Source: Jeotgalibacillus proteolyticus
GTDB lineage: Bacteria; Bacillota; Bacilli; Bacillales; Jeotgalibacillaceae
Length of the DNA: 64,000 nucleotides
NCBI RefSeq assembly: GCF_002926065.1
Contig: NZ_PREZ01000001.1
Location: forward strand, 620,001-684,000
Direction: 5' to 3'
The translations under genes and the position numbers were made by a program. Shown in pieces: positions 1-8,394 of this stretch; position 1 is the first letter of the stretch, and each line of letters opens with the position of its first letter. The notes below the pieces were generated by a model. That model ran no database searches. It was not told the origin of the DNA and saw nothing but the letters and a program-made list of their open reading frames with translations.

Positions 1-381
1 TTCGGACTTTTTTGGCTTGGAATGGGTACATCCTGGTTAATTCAATACGGGGTTTTCGGGGAAGCTGCAGCTGCTGCTGTAGACACAAACCAGCTCGGAA
101 TCGCCTTTGTCGGCTACCTGATCTTCAGCTTATTTATGACCGTTGGAGCAATGGAAACAAACAAGGTGCTATTTTTTATTTTTGTCCTTATTGATTTCTT
201 ATTTATCGGACTAGCTCTTTCTACACTCGGAATTGCATATGAAGCTATGCATATGATGGCTGCTGTAGCTGAATTGCTTATAGCAATACTCAGCTTTTAC
301 GGTTCTGCTGCAAGTGTATTGAACACCCATTTCGGAAAAACCACCCTTCCAATCGGGAAGCCTTTTGGTATTTTCAAATAG
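1..381 (+). CDS. Acetate uptake transporter, YaaH/GPR1/FUN34 family (5' end missing)
   Basis: The reading frame is open from base 1, so the start lies outside the window; about 127 residues of the C-terminal part remain. The visible part is almost entirely hydrophobic, with four probable membrane helices and a hydrophilic tail. The alternation of helices, the run of alanines followed by TNQLGIAFVGY, and the ending around LPIGKPFGIF fit the AceTr family of acetate/succinate:proton symporters (YaaH/SatP). Family members are near 200 residues, so about one third is lost. Substrate is inferred from the family only. A strong hairpin follows directly. Confidence 0.75.
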   Translation, partial: FGLFWLGMGTSWLIQYGVFGEAAAAAVDTNQLGIAFVGYLIFSLFMTVGAMETNKVLFFIFVLIDFLFIGLALSTLGIAYEAMHMMAAVAELLIAILSFYGSAASVLNTHFGKTTLPIGKPFGIFK

Positions 382-413
382 TATCTTTTAACATAATGCA
401 AACAATCATTAAA

Positions 414-475
414 TAAAAAGGACAGAGCCGCTTAAAGATACTCAAGTATCCTTCTGCGGTCCTGCCCTTTTTAAT
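414..475. terminator. Bidirectional intrinsic terminator
   Basis: An imperfect long hairpin centred on GATACT-ca-AGTATC is extended by CCGC/GCGG and AGGaCAG/CTGcCCT, with A-rich sequence on the left and TTTTT on the right. It can end both the transporter on the plus strand and the hemEHY operon on the minus strand. Confidence 0.8.
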
Positions 476-484
476 TTCGTTCTC

Positions 485-1933
485 TTACACGTGTGCCGTT
501 TCTTTCGCTATAAATGCCAGCACTTGTTCAGCTGCCTTTTCCCCTTGATCTATACAATCGGGAAGTCCAATCCCATCGTAGGATCCTCCTGCTAAATATA
601 CGCCGGGAAATTCACTCTCAAGGTCCCTTCTCACTTTAGCAAGGCGTTCTTTATGACCGATCGTGTATTGAGGCATCGCATCTTTCCAGCGGGTAACCAT
701 CGTCCACTCAGGAGCTGCTGTGATATTCATGATTTTATTTAAATCATCTAACACAATCGCTTCGATCTGATCATCTGCAAGATCCACCACTGCTTCGTCG
801 CCTGCACGTCCCACATAGCATCTGAGAAGTACTTTCCCCTCAGGAGTGGTGTGCGGCCATTTATAATGAGTCCAGGTACAAGCTGTAATCGTATAATCAC
901 TGTTTCTCGACACAACAAACCCTGTTCCATCAAGCACCTGTGTAACAGCTTCCTTCGGAAAAGCCATCGCTACTGTCGCCACTGAGGTAGCAGGAACATC
1001 CTTAAATTCTGTAAGAAGCTGTTTCTTCTGAAAGATGGAAGCAGCCACATAATGAGGGACAGTAAGAATAACGCTGTCCGCATCCAGTGTCTCTCCATTG
1101 CTTAAATGAAGTGAATAGCTGTGGCTGTTATCTTCTGGATCCTCAATGCTTTCAATCTTTACCCCTTTTAGGATGGCTGTATTGTCCAATTTTTCCTCCA
1201 GCCGGTCGACAAGTGATTGAAGACCTGAAGTCAGGGTTAAAAATAAGCTTTTTTTCTTTTTCTCCTGCTGATTTCCCGAAGGAGCAGGTGATGATGTTTT
1301 CTTTATGCCCGCAATCAGGCTTCTATGATCCTGTTCCATTTGATGAAACTGAGGAAAGGTTGACAGTAAACTGATTTGATCAATATCTCCGGCATAAATC
1401 CCTGAAAGCAAGGGTTCAATTAGATTTTCTACGATTTCGTCACCCAGCCTGCGGCGGAAAAACTCACCAAGTGATTGGTCAGATCCTGCTTTAGACCGAG
1501 GTAATACGAAATCTGCCGCTGCCCGGAGCTTCCCGGACATCGATACAAGCTCGGTTGTCATAAACGGCTTTATCTGAGTTGGAATCCCCATAATTGATCC
1601 GCCGGGCATCGGGTGAAGCTTGTCATTCATTAAAATAAAAGATTGACCAGTTGAGTTCGGAACTAGCTGATCTTCCAGTCCTACTTCCTTAATGAGGCGG
1701 GACATGCTTTTTTTACGCGCCAGGAATGAATCAGGTCCCTTTTCAACGACAAAGCCCTCTTTATGGGCAGTTTGAATTTTACCTCCCAGCCGATGGCTTG
1801 ATTCAACCAGGAAAAGCTCAGCATCCAGCCCCATCTGCTGTATTTGGTTTTGAAGTTTATATGCTGCTGCAAGGCCGGTGATCCCGCCCCCTACTACGAC
1901 GATCTTTTTCTTAATTGAAGACACATCACTCAT
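485..1933 (-). CDS. hemY: Coproporphyrinogen III / protoporphyrinogen oxidase HemY
   Basis: FAD enzyme that oxidises the porphyrinogen ring; in Firmicutes it acts on coproporphyrinogen III in the coproporphyrin-dependent heme route (also called CgoX). The N-terminus carries the dinucleotide-binding motif VVGGGITGLAAA (about residues 13-24), and the C-terminus the family motif GGSYDGIGLPDCIDQGEKAA. Length 482 is close to the usual 470. It is the last gene of a hemE-hemH-hemY operon, the order found in B. subtilis, and starts about 20 bp after hemH ends. An in-frame GTG lies just one codon upstream of the ATG at 1933; no strong ribosome site separates them, so the start is uncertain by one codon. 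Translation is probably helped by coupling to hemH. Confidence 0.95.
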   Translation of the reverse strand: MSDVSSIKKKIVVVGGGITGLAAAYKLQNQIQQMGLDAELFLVESSHRLGGKIQTAHKEGFVVEKGPDSFLARKKSMSRLIKEVGLEDQLVPNSTGQSFILMNDKLHPMPGGSIMGIPTQIKPFMTTELVSMSGKLRAAADFVLPRSKAGSDQSLGEFFRRRLGDEIVENLIEPLLSGIYAGDIDQISLLSTFPQFHQMEQDHRSLIAGIKKTSSPAPSGNQQEKKKKSLFLTLTSGLQSLVDRLEEKLDNTAILKGVKIESIEDPEDNSHSYSLHLSNGETLDADSVILTVPHYVAASIFQKKQLLTEFKDVPATSVATVAMAFPKEAVTQVLDGTGFVVSRNSDYTITACTWTHYKWPHTTPEGKVLLRCYVGRAGDEAVVDLADDQIEAIVLDDLNKIMNITAAPEWTMVTRWKDAMPQYTIGHKERLAKVRRDLESEFPGVYLAGGSYDGIGLPDCIDQGEKAAEQVLAFIAKETAHV

Positions 1934-1956
1934 CACTTTCTGTACCAGGTATCGTA

Positions 1957-2886
1957 TTACTTAATCAGCTTTAGTACTTTATCGGCCATTGCGTCAATAA
2001 AAAGCGGCTGAGTATTTGGCATTTCGGGACGATAATAGGCAGCACCAATTTCATCCGTTACGACTTTACACTCATAGTCATTATCATATAAAACCTCTAA
2101 ATGATCGGAAACAAAGCCAACCGGCGTATACACGAATGTTTGATATCCCTTTTCTTCGTGGAGAGCTCTTGTTAAGTCCTGTACATCCGGTCCAAGCCAC
2201 GGATCCGGTGTATTTCCTTCACTTTGCCACCCGATTTCAACATTGCGGACACCTGCCTGCTCAGCAATTAACTCAGCTGTTTCCTTGAGCTGATCAGGAT
2301 AAGGATCTCCCCCTGCTAAGATTTTCTCCGGAAGGCTGTGAGCTGAAACGATTAAAACGGCTTTTTCACGCTGTTCTTCGCTCATTTCACTAAATACTTC
2401 GCTGACCTTTTCAGACCAGTACTGAATAAATTTAGGCTCATCATACCAGCTTTCGATTGAATGAATCGTCAGTCCGCCAAGCTTCTCGGCTGCTTCTTTT
2501 GCACGGCCGTTATAGGACTTCACACTGTAAGTTGAAAAATGTGGAGCAAGGACGATAGAAACAGCTTCTTCTATTCCGTCTTTATGCATCTGCTCTACAG
2601 CATCCTCTACAAACGGTTCAATGTGCTTTAAGCCAAGATATGCAACAAATTCAACCTTGTCCTGAACTTCATTTAATCTTGCAGTTAGCGCATCAGCCTG
2701 ATCCTGTGTGATCGTGGCAAGAGGTGAAATTCCACCAATCGCTTCATAGCGTGAGCGCAGATCCTCCAAAAGCTCTGGAGAAGGCTTGCGGCCTCTGCGA
2801 ATATGGGTATAATAGCGTTCAAGGTCTTCCTCTTTATATGGCGTTCCATAAGCCATGACGAGAAGGCCCATTTTCTGTTTTGACAT
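1957..2886 (-). CDS. hemH: Coproporphyrin ferrochelatase HemH/CpfC
   Basis: Inserts ferrous iron into coproporphyrin III (Gram-positive route) to give coproheme in the cytosol. The 309 residues match the compact monomeric ferrochelatase of B. subtilis (310). Visible landmarks are LVMAYGTPY at the start, SAHSLPEKI around residue 182 containing the metal-binding histidine, and [14 protein letters not shown] around residue 258 containing the conserved glutamate. The start at 2886 has a good GAGGTGA ribosome site. It lies between hemE (87 bp gap) and hemY in one operon. Confidence 0.96.
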   Translation of the reverse strand: MSKQKMGLLVMAYGTPYKEEDLERYYTHIRRGRKPSPELLEDLRSRYEAIGGISPLATITQDQADALTARLNEVQDKVEFVAYLGLKHIEPFVEDAVEQMHKDGIEEAVSIVLAPHFSTYSVKSYNGRAKEAAEKLGGLTIHSIESWYDEPKFIQYWSEKVSEVFSEMSEEQREKAVLIVSAHSLPEKILAGGDPYPDQLKETAELIAEQAGVRNVEIGWQSEGNTPDPWLGPDVQDLTRALHEEKGYQTFVYTPVGFVSDHLEVLYDNDYECKVVTDEIGAAYYRPEMPNTQPLFIDAMADKVLKLIK

Positions 2887-2972
2887 GGTTTTCTCACCTC
2901 ATAAAATTTATCGTCCTATTACTTTTATCATGTTCAATTTTATAAGTTAATCATTATGCTCAAGCGATCTGC

Positions 2973-4004
2973 TTATCTTGTTGTGTATTCGTGAACGAAA
3001 GCTGTCAGACGTTTTAATGTGTCCGGTTTAACCTCCGGGAATACACCGTGTCCCAGATTAAAGATATGCCCCGGATGCATCATGCCCTGATCAAGGATCG
3101 GCTTTACATGTCCTTCAATAATAGACCAGTCGCAAAGAAGAAGGGATGGATCAAGATTTCCCTGCAGCGCTTTTGTAAGCCCCTTTTCTCTTGCTTCCTG
3201 AATCGATAGGCGCCAATCAAGACCTACTACATCAACCGGCAGGCGGTGCCATTCCTCTGCTAAATGACTTGCCCCTACTCCGTGCATAATTAACGGAACC
3301 TCTTCAGCACGAAGCGCAGCAAAGATTTTTTCCATCGCAGGTTGTATATAATAGCGATAATCTGTTACATTCAGCGTCCCAACCCATGAATCAAAAATCT
3401 GTATTGTTCCTGCTCCCGCTGCTATTTGAGCTTTTGTATAGCGGATCGTCATTTCAGCAAGTTTGTCCATCAAGGCAAACCATGCTTTAGGCTCCTGATA
3501 CATAAAGGCTTTTGTTTTATGATAATTTTTCGAAGGTCCCCCTTCAATCATATAGCTTGCAAGTGTAAACGGTGCTCCGCCAAAACCAATCAGCGGCACA
3601 TTTAACTGCTCCTTAGTCAATAGACGGATAGTATCGAGTACGTAGGAGATATCCTCCTCCGGTTCAATCATCCCGAGGTTTTCAACATCCTGTACGGATC
3701 TGATTGGATTATCGATAACAGGACCGATCCCTGATTTTATTTCAACATTTACACCCATTGCCGGAAGCGGCGTCATGATGTCTTTATAAAGAACCGCTGC
3801 ATCGACGTTATAATTTTCAACAGGCAGGCGTGTTACGTATGCACAAAGCTCCGGCTGATGAGTGATCTCAAATAAAGAGTATTTTTCTTTAATTTTGCGA
3901 TATTCAGGCTGAGAACGGCCAGCCTGCCTCATATACCAAACAGGTGTATGGGACACCTCTTCCCCTCTTGCTGCACGCAAAAATGTATCATTAAACGGTT
4001 TCAT
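2973..4004 (-). CDS. hemE: Uroporphyrinogen decarboxylase HemE
   Basis: Removes four carboxyl groups from uroporphyrinogen III to give coproporphyrinogen III in the cytosol. The signature [16 protein letters not shown] near residue 22 and the later [10 protein letters not shown] and [11 protein letters not shown] segments are those of the family; 343 residues is normal length. The ATG at 4004 sits about 8 bases after GGAAGG and is preferred to the adjacent in-frame TTG at 4007. It is the first gene of hemEHY, so the operon promoter should lie in the 250-bp gap shared with the divergent heme monooxygenase gene; I could not pick a convincing promoter there. Confidence 0.96.
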   Translation of the reverse strand: MKPFNDTFLRAARGEEVSHTPVWYMRQAGRSQPEYRKIKEKYSLFEITHQPELCAYVTRLPVENYNVDAAVLYKDIMTPLPAMGVNVEIKSGIGPVIDNPIRSVQDVENLGMIEPEEDISYVLDTIRLLTKEQLNVPLIGFGGAPFTLASYMIEGGPSKNYHKTKAFMYQEPKAWFALMDKLAEMTIRYTKAQIAAGAGTIQIFDSWVGTLNVTDYRYYIQPAMEKIFAALRAEEVPLIMHGVGASHLAEEWHRLPVDVVGLDWRLSIQEAREKGLTKALQGNLDPSLLLCDWSIIEGHVKPILDQGMMHPGHIFNLGHGVFPEVKPDTLKRLTAFVHEYTTR

Positions 4005-4254
4005 CAACTTAACCTTCCACCTTTCAAATCTCGTTAACCAAACAACCTGCCCTGCCTATAGCGGCAACTTCAGTCGTTACGATCGTTTTATCCACTTATT
4101 TCTCACTATAGACCTATTCCTTATTACTGTATAGCAATCAAAATGAAATGTCATAAAATCGACTCTTTTTATCGTATTTTCAAGATAAATTACTGGATTA
4201 ATCTGTCGTACTTATGGGTAAATTTAATGGAGAAGGACAAAGGAGGAAACAAGG

Positions 4255-4761
4255 ATGAATCTTTATATGACCTTTGGCACGCCTGATTTTTTACATAAAA
4301 TGATTGATAAGAATCCTGATGAAACACTCATTCTTCTGCAGGGTGAGGATACTGCACTGCTGCTTCATGAAACAGAAGGAAAAACGATTTTCAGCCAGCC
4401 TAGAAAGTATGAGATTTTTGAACAGTCAGGAACATTTGAAAGAGAGGGATTCTTTGTTTTTAATAATATTCCTGTTTCAGATGAAGGACGTCCGGTGTTT
4501 GAGGATCGCTTTAAAACCCGTGCAGGTCTCATTGATAAAGAGCCGGGCTTTGTAGCAATAAGAGTTCTCCGGCCGATTAAATCAGATATTTATGTAGTTT
4601 TAACTCAGTGGAAAGACGAGGATTCCTTTAAAAACTGGCAGTCCTCACAAGCCTACAATAAAGCGCATGAAAAAAGAGGAACCGACCAGGGGCTTGATCA
4701 GAAAAAATCTATTTTCCCGCGCTCGTCCTTCGTGACCAAGTACAGAGGCTATTCGGACTAA
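4255..4761 (+). CDS. hmoB: Heme-degrading monooxygenase, HmoB/YhgC type
   Basis: Predicted to cleave heme oxidatively and release iron in the cytosol. The 168-residue protein has the C-terminal ABM (antibiotic biosynthesis monooxygenase) ferredoxin-like domain, with FEDRFKTRAGLIDKEPGF (about 82-99), the tryptophan of VVLTQWKDEDSF and the AHEKRG loop. The whole chain aligns with B. subtilis HmoB/YhgC (166 residues). The ATG follows an AGGAGG site. It is divergent from hemEHY, putting heme removal beside heme synthesis, as in B. subtilis. The exact cleavage product is not deducible. Confidence 0.88.
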   Translation: MNLYMTFGTPDFLHKMIDKNPDETLILLQGEDTALLLHETEGKTIFSQPRKYEIFEQSGTFEREGFFVFNNIPVSDEGRPVFEDRFKTRAGLIDKEPGFVAIRVLRPIKSDIYVVLTQWKDEDSFKNWQSSQAYNKAHEKRGTDQGLDQKKSIFPRSSFVTKYRGYSD

Positions 4762-4866
4762 AGAAAAAATCAGCCGGAAATGGTTGATTCCAGTTTAAAC
4801 CTGCTAAAGAGCTTGGAACATACCTATAAGGATTTGTATGTATTTCAAAAATACGCGTTTAAGAAA

Positions 4867-4995
4867 CGTGAGGTGATCGGAGCGGAAGGGGGCGACTCCT
4901 GCGGGATGAAGCGGGAGCTTGAGATCCACTTGCGCTAGCAAGTTAGCTCAAGCCCCGCCCCGCGGAAAGCGTCCCCCTGAAGCGCAGTGAACCGG
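4867..4995. repeat. Dispersed palindromic element, type 1 (full copy)
   Basis: A GC-rich block between AT-rich flanks, running from CGTGAGGTG through GGCGACTCCTGCGGG to AAGCGCAGTGAACCGG. Its centre folds as GAGCTTGAG / ACTTGC-gcta-GCAAGT / CTCAAGC. Near-identical copies stand at 37689-37818 and 58772-58899, a shortened one at 61276-61330 and a diverged, inverted one at 48277-48388. It has no convincing open frame and lies wholly between genes. Similar short elements are widespread in Bacillaceae; their role is unknown. Confidence 0.85.
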
Positions 4996-4999
4996 ACAA

Positions 5000-5036
5000 G
5001 GGGTTGAGACACGAATTTGTCTCAACCCCATTTTAA
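5000..5036. terminator. Terminator at the edge of the palindromic element
   Basis: Perfect 11-bp stem GGGGTTGAGAC / GTCTCAACCCC with an 8-base loop, followed by ATTTTAATTTTT. It ends hmoB transcription and, in reverse, overlaps the 3' end of liaR. A sister hairpin of the same sequence type sits after the element copy at 61276. Confidence 0.8.
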
Positions 5037-5677
5037 TTTTTCTCCCTGAGCAGGCCTTTTCGGTTCGCATAGATAGCTGCCTGGGTTCTATCGTTCATTT
5101 CCAATTTACTAAGCAAATTGCTTACATGTGTTTTAACTGTTTTGATCCCGATAAACAAAGCCTCTGCAATCTCCTGATTCGTCAATCCATCCCCCAAGCA
5201 TTTTAATACATCCATTTCACGCTCCGTTAATTCCTCATGAAGCTCCTTTTCCTTTGTCCGGAAGCGTGTCATCATTTTATTGGCAACCTGGGGTTCTATG
5301 ACAGATTCTCCTTTAGCGGCTTTATAAATCGCATCAAGAATGTCCCTGGCAGAAGATGTTTTGAGAATATAGCTGTGAGCGCCTGCTTCAAGGGCGGGGA
5401 AAACCTGTTCATCATCGTAGTAGCTTGTTAAAATAATGATTTTGCAGCCCGGGAGAAACGAAAGAATGTCCCTTGTGGCATCTATTCCGGTACCGTCTTC
5501 CATTAAAAGATCCATTAAGATTACATCCGGCTTTACTTCTTTTGCAAGCTCAGCCGCCTGCCTGCCGTTTGATGCTTCCCCTAAAAAATCAATTTTCTCT
5601 TCAGTCAGCAGGTAAGATCTGATTCCCATTCTGACCATTTCATGATCATCTACAATAAGCACACGTACTTTTTCCAT
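5033..5677 (-). CDS. liaR: Response regulator LiaR/VraR, NarL family
   Basis: Cytosolic DNA-binding regulator of a cell-wall-antibiotic stress system. The receiver domain (1-120) has the acidic pair in VLIVDDHE, phospho-acceptor aspartate in VILMDLLMEDG (about 55), threonine/serine of IILTSYYDD and lysine of SYILKTS. The C-terminal LuxR-type helix-turn-helix (about 148-205) includes LTEREMDVLKCLGDG and NQEIAEALFIGIKTVKTHV. The match to LiaR of B. subtilis and VraR of Staphylococcus is close. Last gene of liaF-liaS-liaR, 10 bp after liaS. Confidence 0.92.
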   Translation of the reverse strand: MEKVRVLIVDDHEMVRMGIRSYLLTEEKIDFLGEASNGRQAAELAKEVKPDVILMDLLMEDGTGIDATRDILSFLPGCKIIILTSYYDDEQVFPALEAGAHSYILKTSSARDILDAIYKAAKGESVIEPQVANKMMTRFRTKEKELHEELTEREMDVLKCLGDGLTNQEIAEALFIGIKTVKTHVSNLLSKLEMNDRTQAAIYANRKGLLREKN

Positions 5678-5687
5678 TTGATCTCCC

Positions 5688-6722
5688 CTATTCTTCTAAA
5701 AGAATTCGTATGTTTATGTATGTACCTTCGTCTTTTTTTGACCGGATTTCAAATTTTCCTCCGATTTCCTCACAACGCTCCCTCATGGTCTGAAGTCCAT
5801 AGGAGGTCCATTTTTTCTCAGCCAGGTCAAAGCCCTTTCCGTCATCCTGAATAAAGAGGTTAAATGTATTGGTTTTAGCCTCTGAACGAATGATTATTTT
5901 TGACGCATTGGCATGGCGTAAAATATTTGAAATGGCTTCCTGTACAACCCTGAATAAGTGTTCGTCAGCATTTTCCGGTAACAGATCCATATGAAGGAGA
6001 TGCGTTTCAAACGCAATAGGTGTTTTATGCTCAAGCTCGCGTATAAGTTTTAACAGCCCGCCTCTTAGCGTTTCTCCTTTTAATTCAATCGGCCGAAGAT
6101 GAAGAAGCAGCGCCCTCATTTCACCCTGTGCTTTTTCTGCGATTTGTGAAATCTGAACAATCATAGATTTTGCTTCATCTGAATTTGAATCAAGAAGGCG
6201 TACAGAAGCTGAAGACATCATGTTCAGAGCAAAAAGCTGCTGGCTGATGGAGTCATGAAGGTCTCTTGCAAAACGCTGGCGCTCTTCAATAATGACAGCC
6301 TGCTGAGCCTGCTTTTCAAGAGATGAACGTTCACTTGCCACCCTCTGCAAGGATTTCACCTGCTCCTGCATCGTTTGGGCTAATCGGTTAAGCTCCAGTT
6401 CCATAAGGCCAATTTCATCATTATCATCAACCGTGATCCGGTCATGGTACTTACCGCTTCCAAGCCTTGACACATAGGAGGTAATCTTATCGATTCTTCT
6501 AACAACCATTTGACTCGATTGACTGCCAAGGTAAAACGTCAGCACCATAAAAACAAAAGCTACAGCTAATGTCAGCAGAACAGACTCCTGCAGTGAAATA
6601 ACAGGCGTATCATCAAGCAGGATATGAACCTGCATAATAAGAAAAAGAATGACTGAGCCAAACAAAGTAAACAATAAATACTGAGAAATAAACCAGACAT
6701 GGAGGTTTTTTAAACTCTTCAT
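5688..6722 (-). CDS. liaS: Sensor histidine kinase LiaS/VraS
   Basis: Membrane kinase partner of LiaR. Two membrane helices near residues 10-32 and 43-66 enclose only a very short outside loop, the intramembrane-sensing layout of this family. A HAMP linker (about 67-120) leads to a HisKA_3 domain with the phospho-acceptor histidine in RFARDLHDSISQQLFALN, then an ATPase domain with the N box (FRVVQEAISNILRHA) and the G box (IQDDGKGFD). GAAAGGGGAGG precedes the ATG. Signals of wall damage probably come through LiaF, encoded immediately upstream. Confidence 0.92.
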   Translation of the reverse strand: MKSLKNLHVWFISQYLLFTLFGSVILFLIMQVHILLDDTPVISLQESVLLTLAVAFVFMVLTFYLGSQSSQMVVRRIDKITSYVSRLGSGKYHDRITVDDNDEIGLMELELNRLAQTMQEQVKSLQRVASERSSLEKQAQQAVIIEERQRFARDLHDSISQQLFALNMMSSASVRLLDSNSDEAKSMIVQISQIAEKAQGEMRALLLHLRPIELKGETLRGGLLKLIRELEHKTPIAFETHLLHMDLLPENADEHLFRVVQEAISNILRHANASKIIIRSEAKTNTFNLFIQDDGKGFDLAEKKWTSYGLQTMRERCEEIGGKFEIRSKKDEGTYINIRILLEE

Positions 6723-6734
6723 AGCCCTCCCCTT

Positions 6735-7526
6735 TCACACATGAGTAATTCTTACAGAACCGGCATTTACGCTTACTTTAATCGAAACTTTTTTATAGGC
6801 GTCATCATAGTCTGCGGATTTAAATGAAAGCTGATTGCCTGCTTTATTTACAGGTCTATTATTGAATACATTGATTTCCCCGACCGTAACTGCTGCATTA
6901 ATTTTGACACTTAAATCCTCCGGTATGACCATTTTTATATTTCCAACCCAGCCCGATAAATGGATAATTGATTCTCCTTCTGGAACGTAGGCTTTGCTTA
7001 AATCGATATAATAATTTCCTACTCCCTGATGCATCCGCATATCTCCAAGAGCCCAGTTATCGTCGGTGTACTGTACATTTCCAACGGTAAACCCTTTTGT
7101 TCTTATTATCTTACCTGCATTGCTTTCTTTAACAGTATCGTATTTGCTCTTATCCGAATCATAAGTAAAATAGATCTTTCTTTTCGGTGAAAAAATAGAA
7201 ACCGCAAGAACGATCAATAGGAGCGGCCAAAGCCTCCACCAGTCATCGTAGGCAAATTCAGCATATCCTAAAAACGAAGTAGTTAGCAGACCGCCATATA
7301 TGGTAAGAAAAGATCCCCTAAATAACCCGGACCTCCTGTTTTTTACGTACCTGCCTAAAAATGAAAGCCCCCAGAATAAAAGAATCAAGGGAATAACGAA
7401 TGAAAAAAACGATTGATCGCCAAGCTCTAAAATATTGAGATTAAGAAGCAATAATAAAATGCCGAAAATTAATAATATACTTGCACAGCCCCATTGCCTG
7501 CTGCTGCCTGATTCCACGGGATTCAC
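6735..7526 (-). CDS. liaF: LiaF/VraT-like membrane regulator of LiaS
   Basis: Predicted negative regulator of the kinase LiaS. About four hydrophobic helices occupy residues 14-110; the C-terminal half is a soluble beta-rich domain (GNVQYTDDNWALGDMRMHQG, SGWVGNIKMVIPEDLSV) typical of LiaF_C/DUF2154. The frame begins with GTG at 7526, directly after its ribosome site; a second GTG at 7517 is better spaced from AGAGGGTG and may be the true start. Operon liaFSR with 12- and 10-bp gaps. The LiaI/LiaH effectors that precede liaF in B. subtilis are absent here; upstream is an unrelated phosphatase gene. Confidence 0.85.
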   Translation of the reverse strand: MNPVESGSSRQWGCASILLIFGILLLLLNLNILELGDQSFFSFVIPLILLFWGLSFLGRYVKNRRSGLFRGSFLTIYGGLLTTSFLGYAEFAYDDWWRLWPLLLIVLAVSIFSPKRKIYFTYDSDKSKYDTVKESNAGKIIRTKGFTVGNVQYTDDNWALGDMRMHQGVGNYYIDLSKAYVPEGESIIHLSGWVGNIKMVIPEDLSVKINAAVTVGEINVFNNRPVNKAGNQLSFKSADYDDAYKKVSIKVSVNAGSVRITHV

Positions 7527-7637
7527 CCTCTTTCTCCATTACTCTTTCTTTTATCGGATCCTATATTCCTTCTTTTTTTCATCATAAAAAAACTCCAGAG
7601 CATTGGTAAGATGCACCAGAGGGATATTGCCTCCGCC

Positions 7638-8252
7638 TTAAGACGGAGAAATTTGAGATCTCCTTTTTAAAAACCATTCATATAGAAGCAGACAGAGAAT
7701 AGCGTAGGTATAACCAATAAGCCAACCGCCAATGACATCGGTAAAAAAATGTGCGCCTGCCGTCAGTCGGCTTAGCCCGGTCAGTATCGAAAGTGAGATA
7801 CCTGCTGCATACATGAGAAGCTGGGATTTACGGTTTGTCACCTGTTCAGTAATAAGAAAAATAATAACGATCGCTGCGATTAAACTGACCATGGCATGTC
7901 CACTCGGAAAAGAAAAACTTCCTTCTGCTAGACCCGCTTCCGGACGTTCTCTTTCAATCCAGCGTTTTATCCCTTTATTAAGCATATTTCCTCCGCCTAC
8001 AGCAAGCAGCACAAGAATCATTCCCAGATAATTATTACGCCTGAACCATAAAAATAAAACAGCCAAAACACTTACTGCAGCCAGGAACCCTTGAGTTCCA
8101 ATGAAACTAAAAAACCGCAAAAAATTCATACCATCAATCATCCTACTGCCAAACCCGTCGATTGATCCCAATGAGTTGGACAATACTCCAGTTATAAGCA
8201 GGATCGAGGCAAGCAATGTAACAGCACCGAGCGGATAAAAATAGATTCTCAT
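7638..8252 (-). CDS. PAP2-family membrane phosphatase (PgpB-like)
   Basis: Integral membrane phosphatase, probably acting on undecaprenyl pyrophosphate or phosphatidylglycerol phosphate on the outer face. The three PAP2 motifs are present: KRWIERERP (about 94-102), FPSGH (about 116-120) and SRLTAGAHFFTD (about 159-170). Six membrane helices are apparent in 204 residues. The ATG at 8252 is 9 bases after AGGGAG; the in-frame TTG at 8261 abuts that site and is less likely. Nearness to liaFSR is suggestive for envelope stress, but a separate transcript is likely. Confidence 0.85.
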   Translation of the reverse strand: MRIYFYPLGAVTLLASILLITGVLSNSLGSIDGFGSRMIDGMNFLRFFSFIGTQGFLAAVSVLAVLFLWFRRNNYLGMILVLLAVGGGNMLNKGIKRWIERERPEAGLAEGSFSFPSGHAMVSLIAAIVIIFLITEQVTNRKSQLLMYAAGISLSILTGLSRLTAGAHFFTDVIGGWLIGYTYAILCLLLYEWFLKRRSQISPS

Positions 8253-8394
8253 ATTATTCAACTCCCTTCATGATGCTGGGTTACTCCCTATTATAATGCA
8301 TATACCCCGGATGCCCAAAGAGTGTCAAAATTATTTGAAAATGATATACTGGCTCTGTTATGTTATTAATTCGATTTACGAAAGGAGAGTAATC

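Noticed and set aside
7560-7637. Terminator after the PAP2 phosphatase gene
   Set aside because: The two CTCTGG words are direct, not inverted, repeats, so no stable stem forms.
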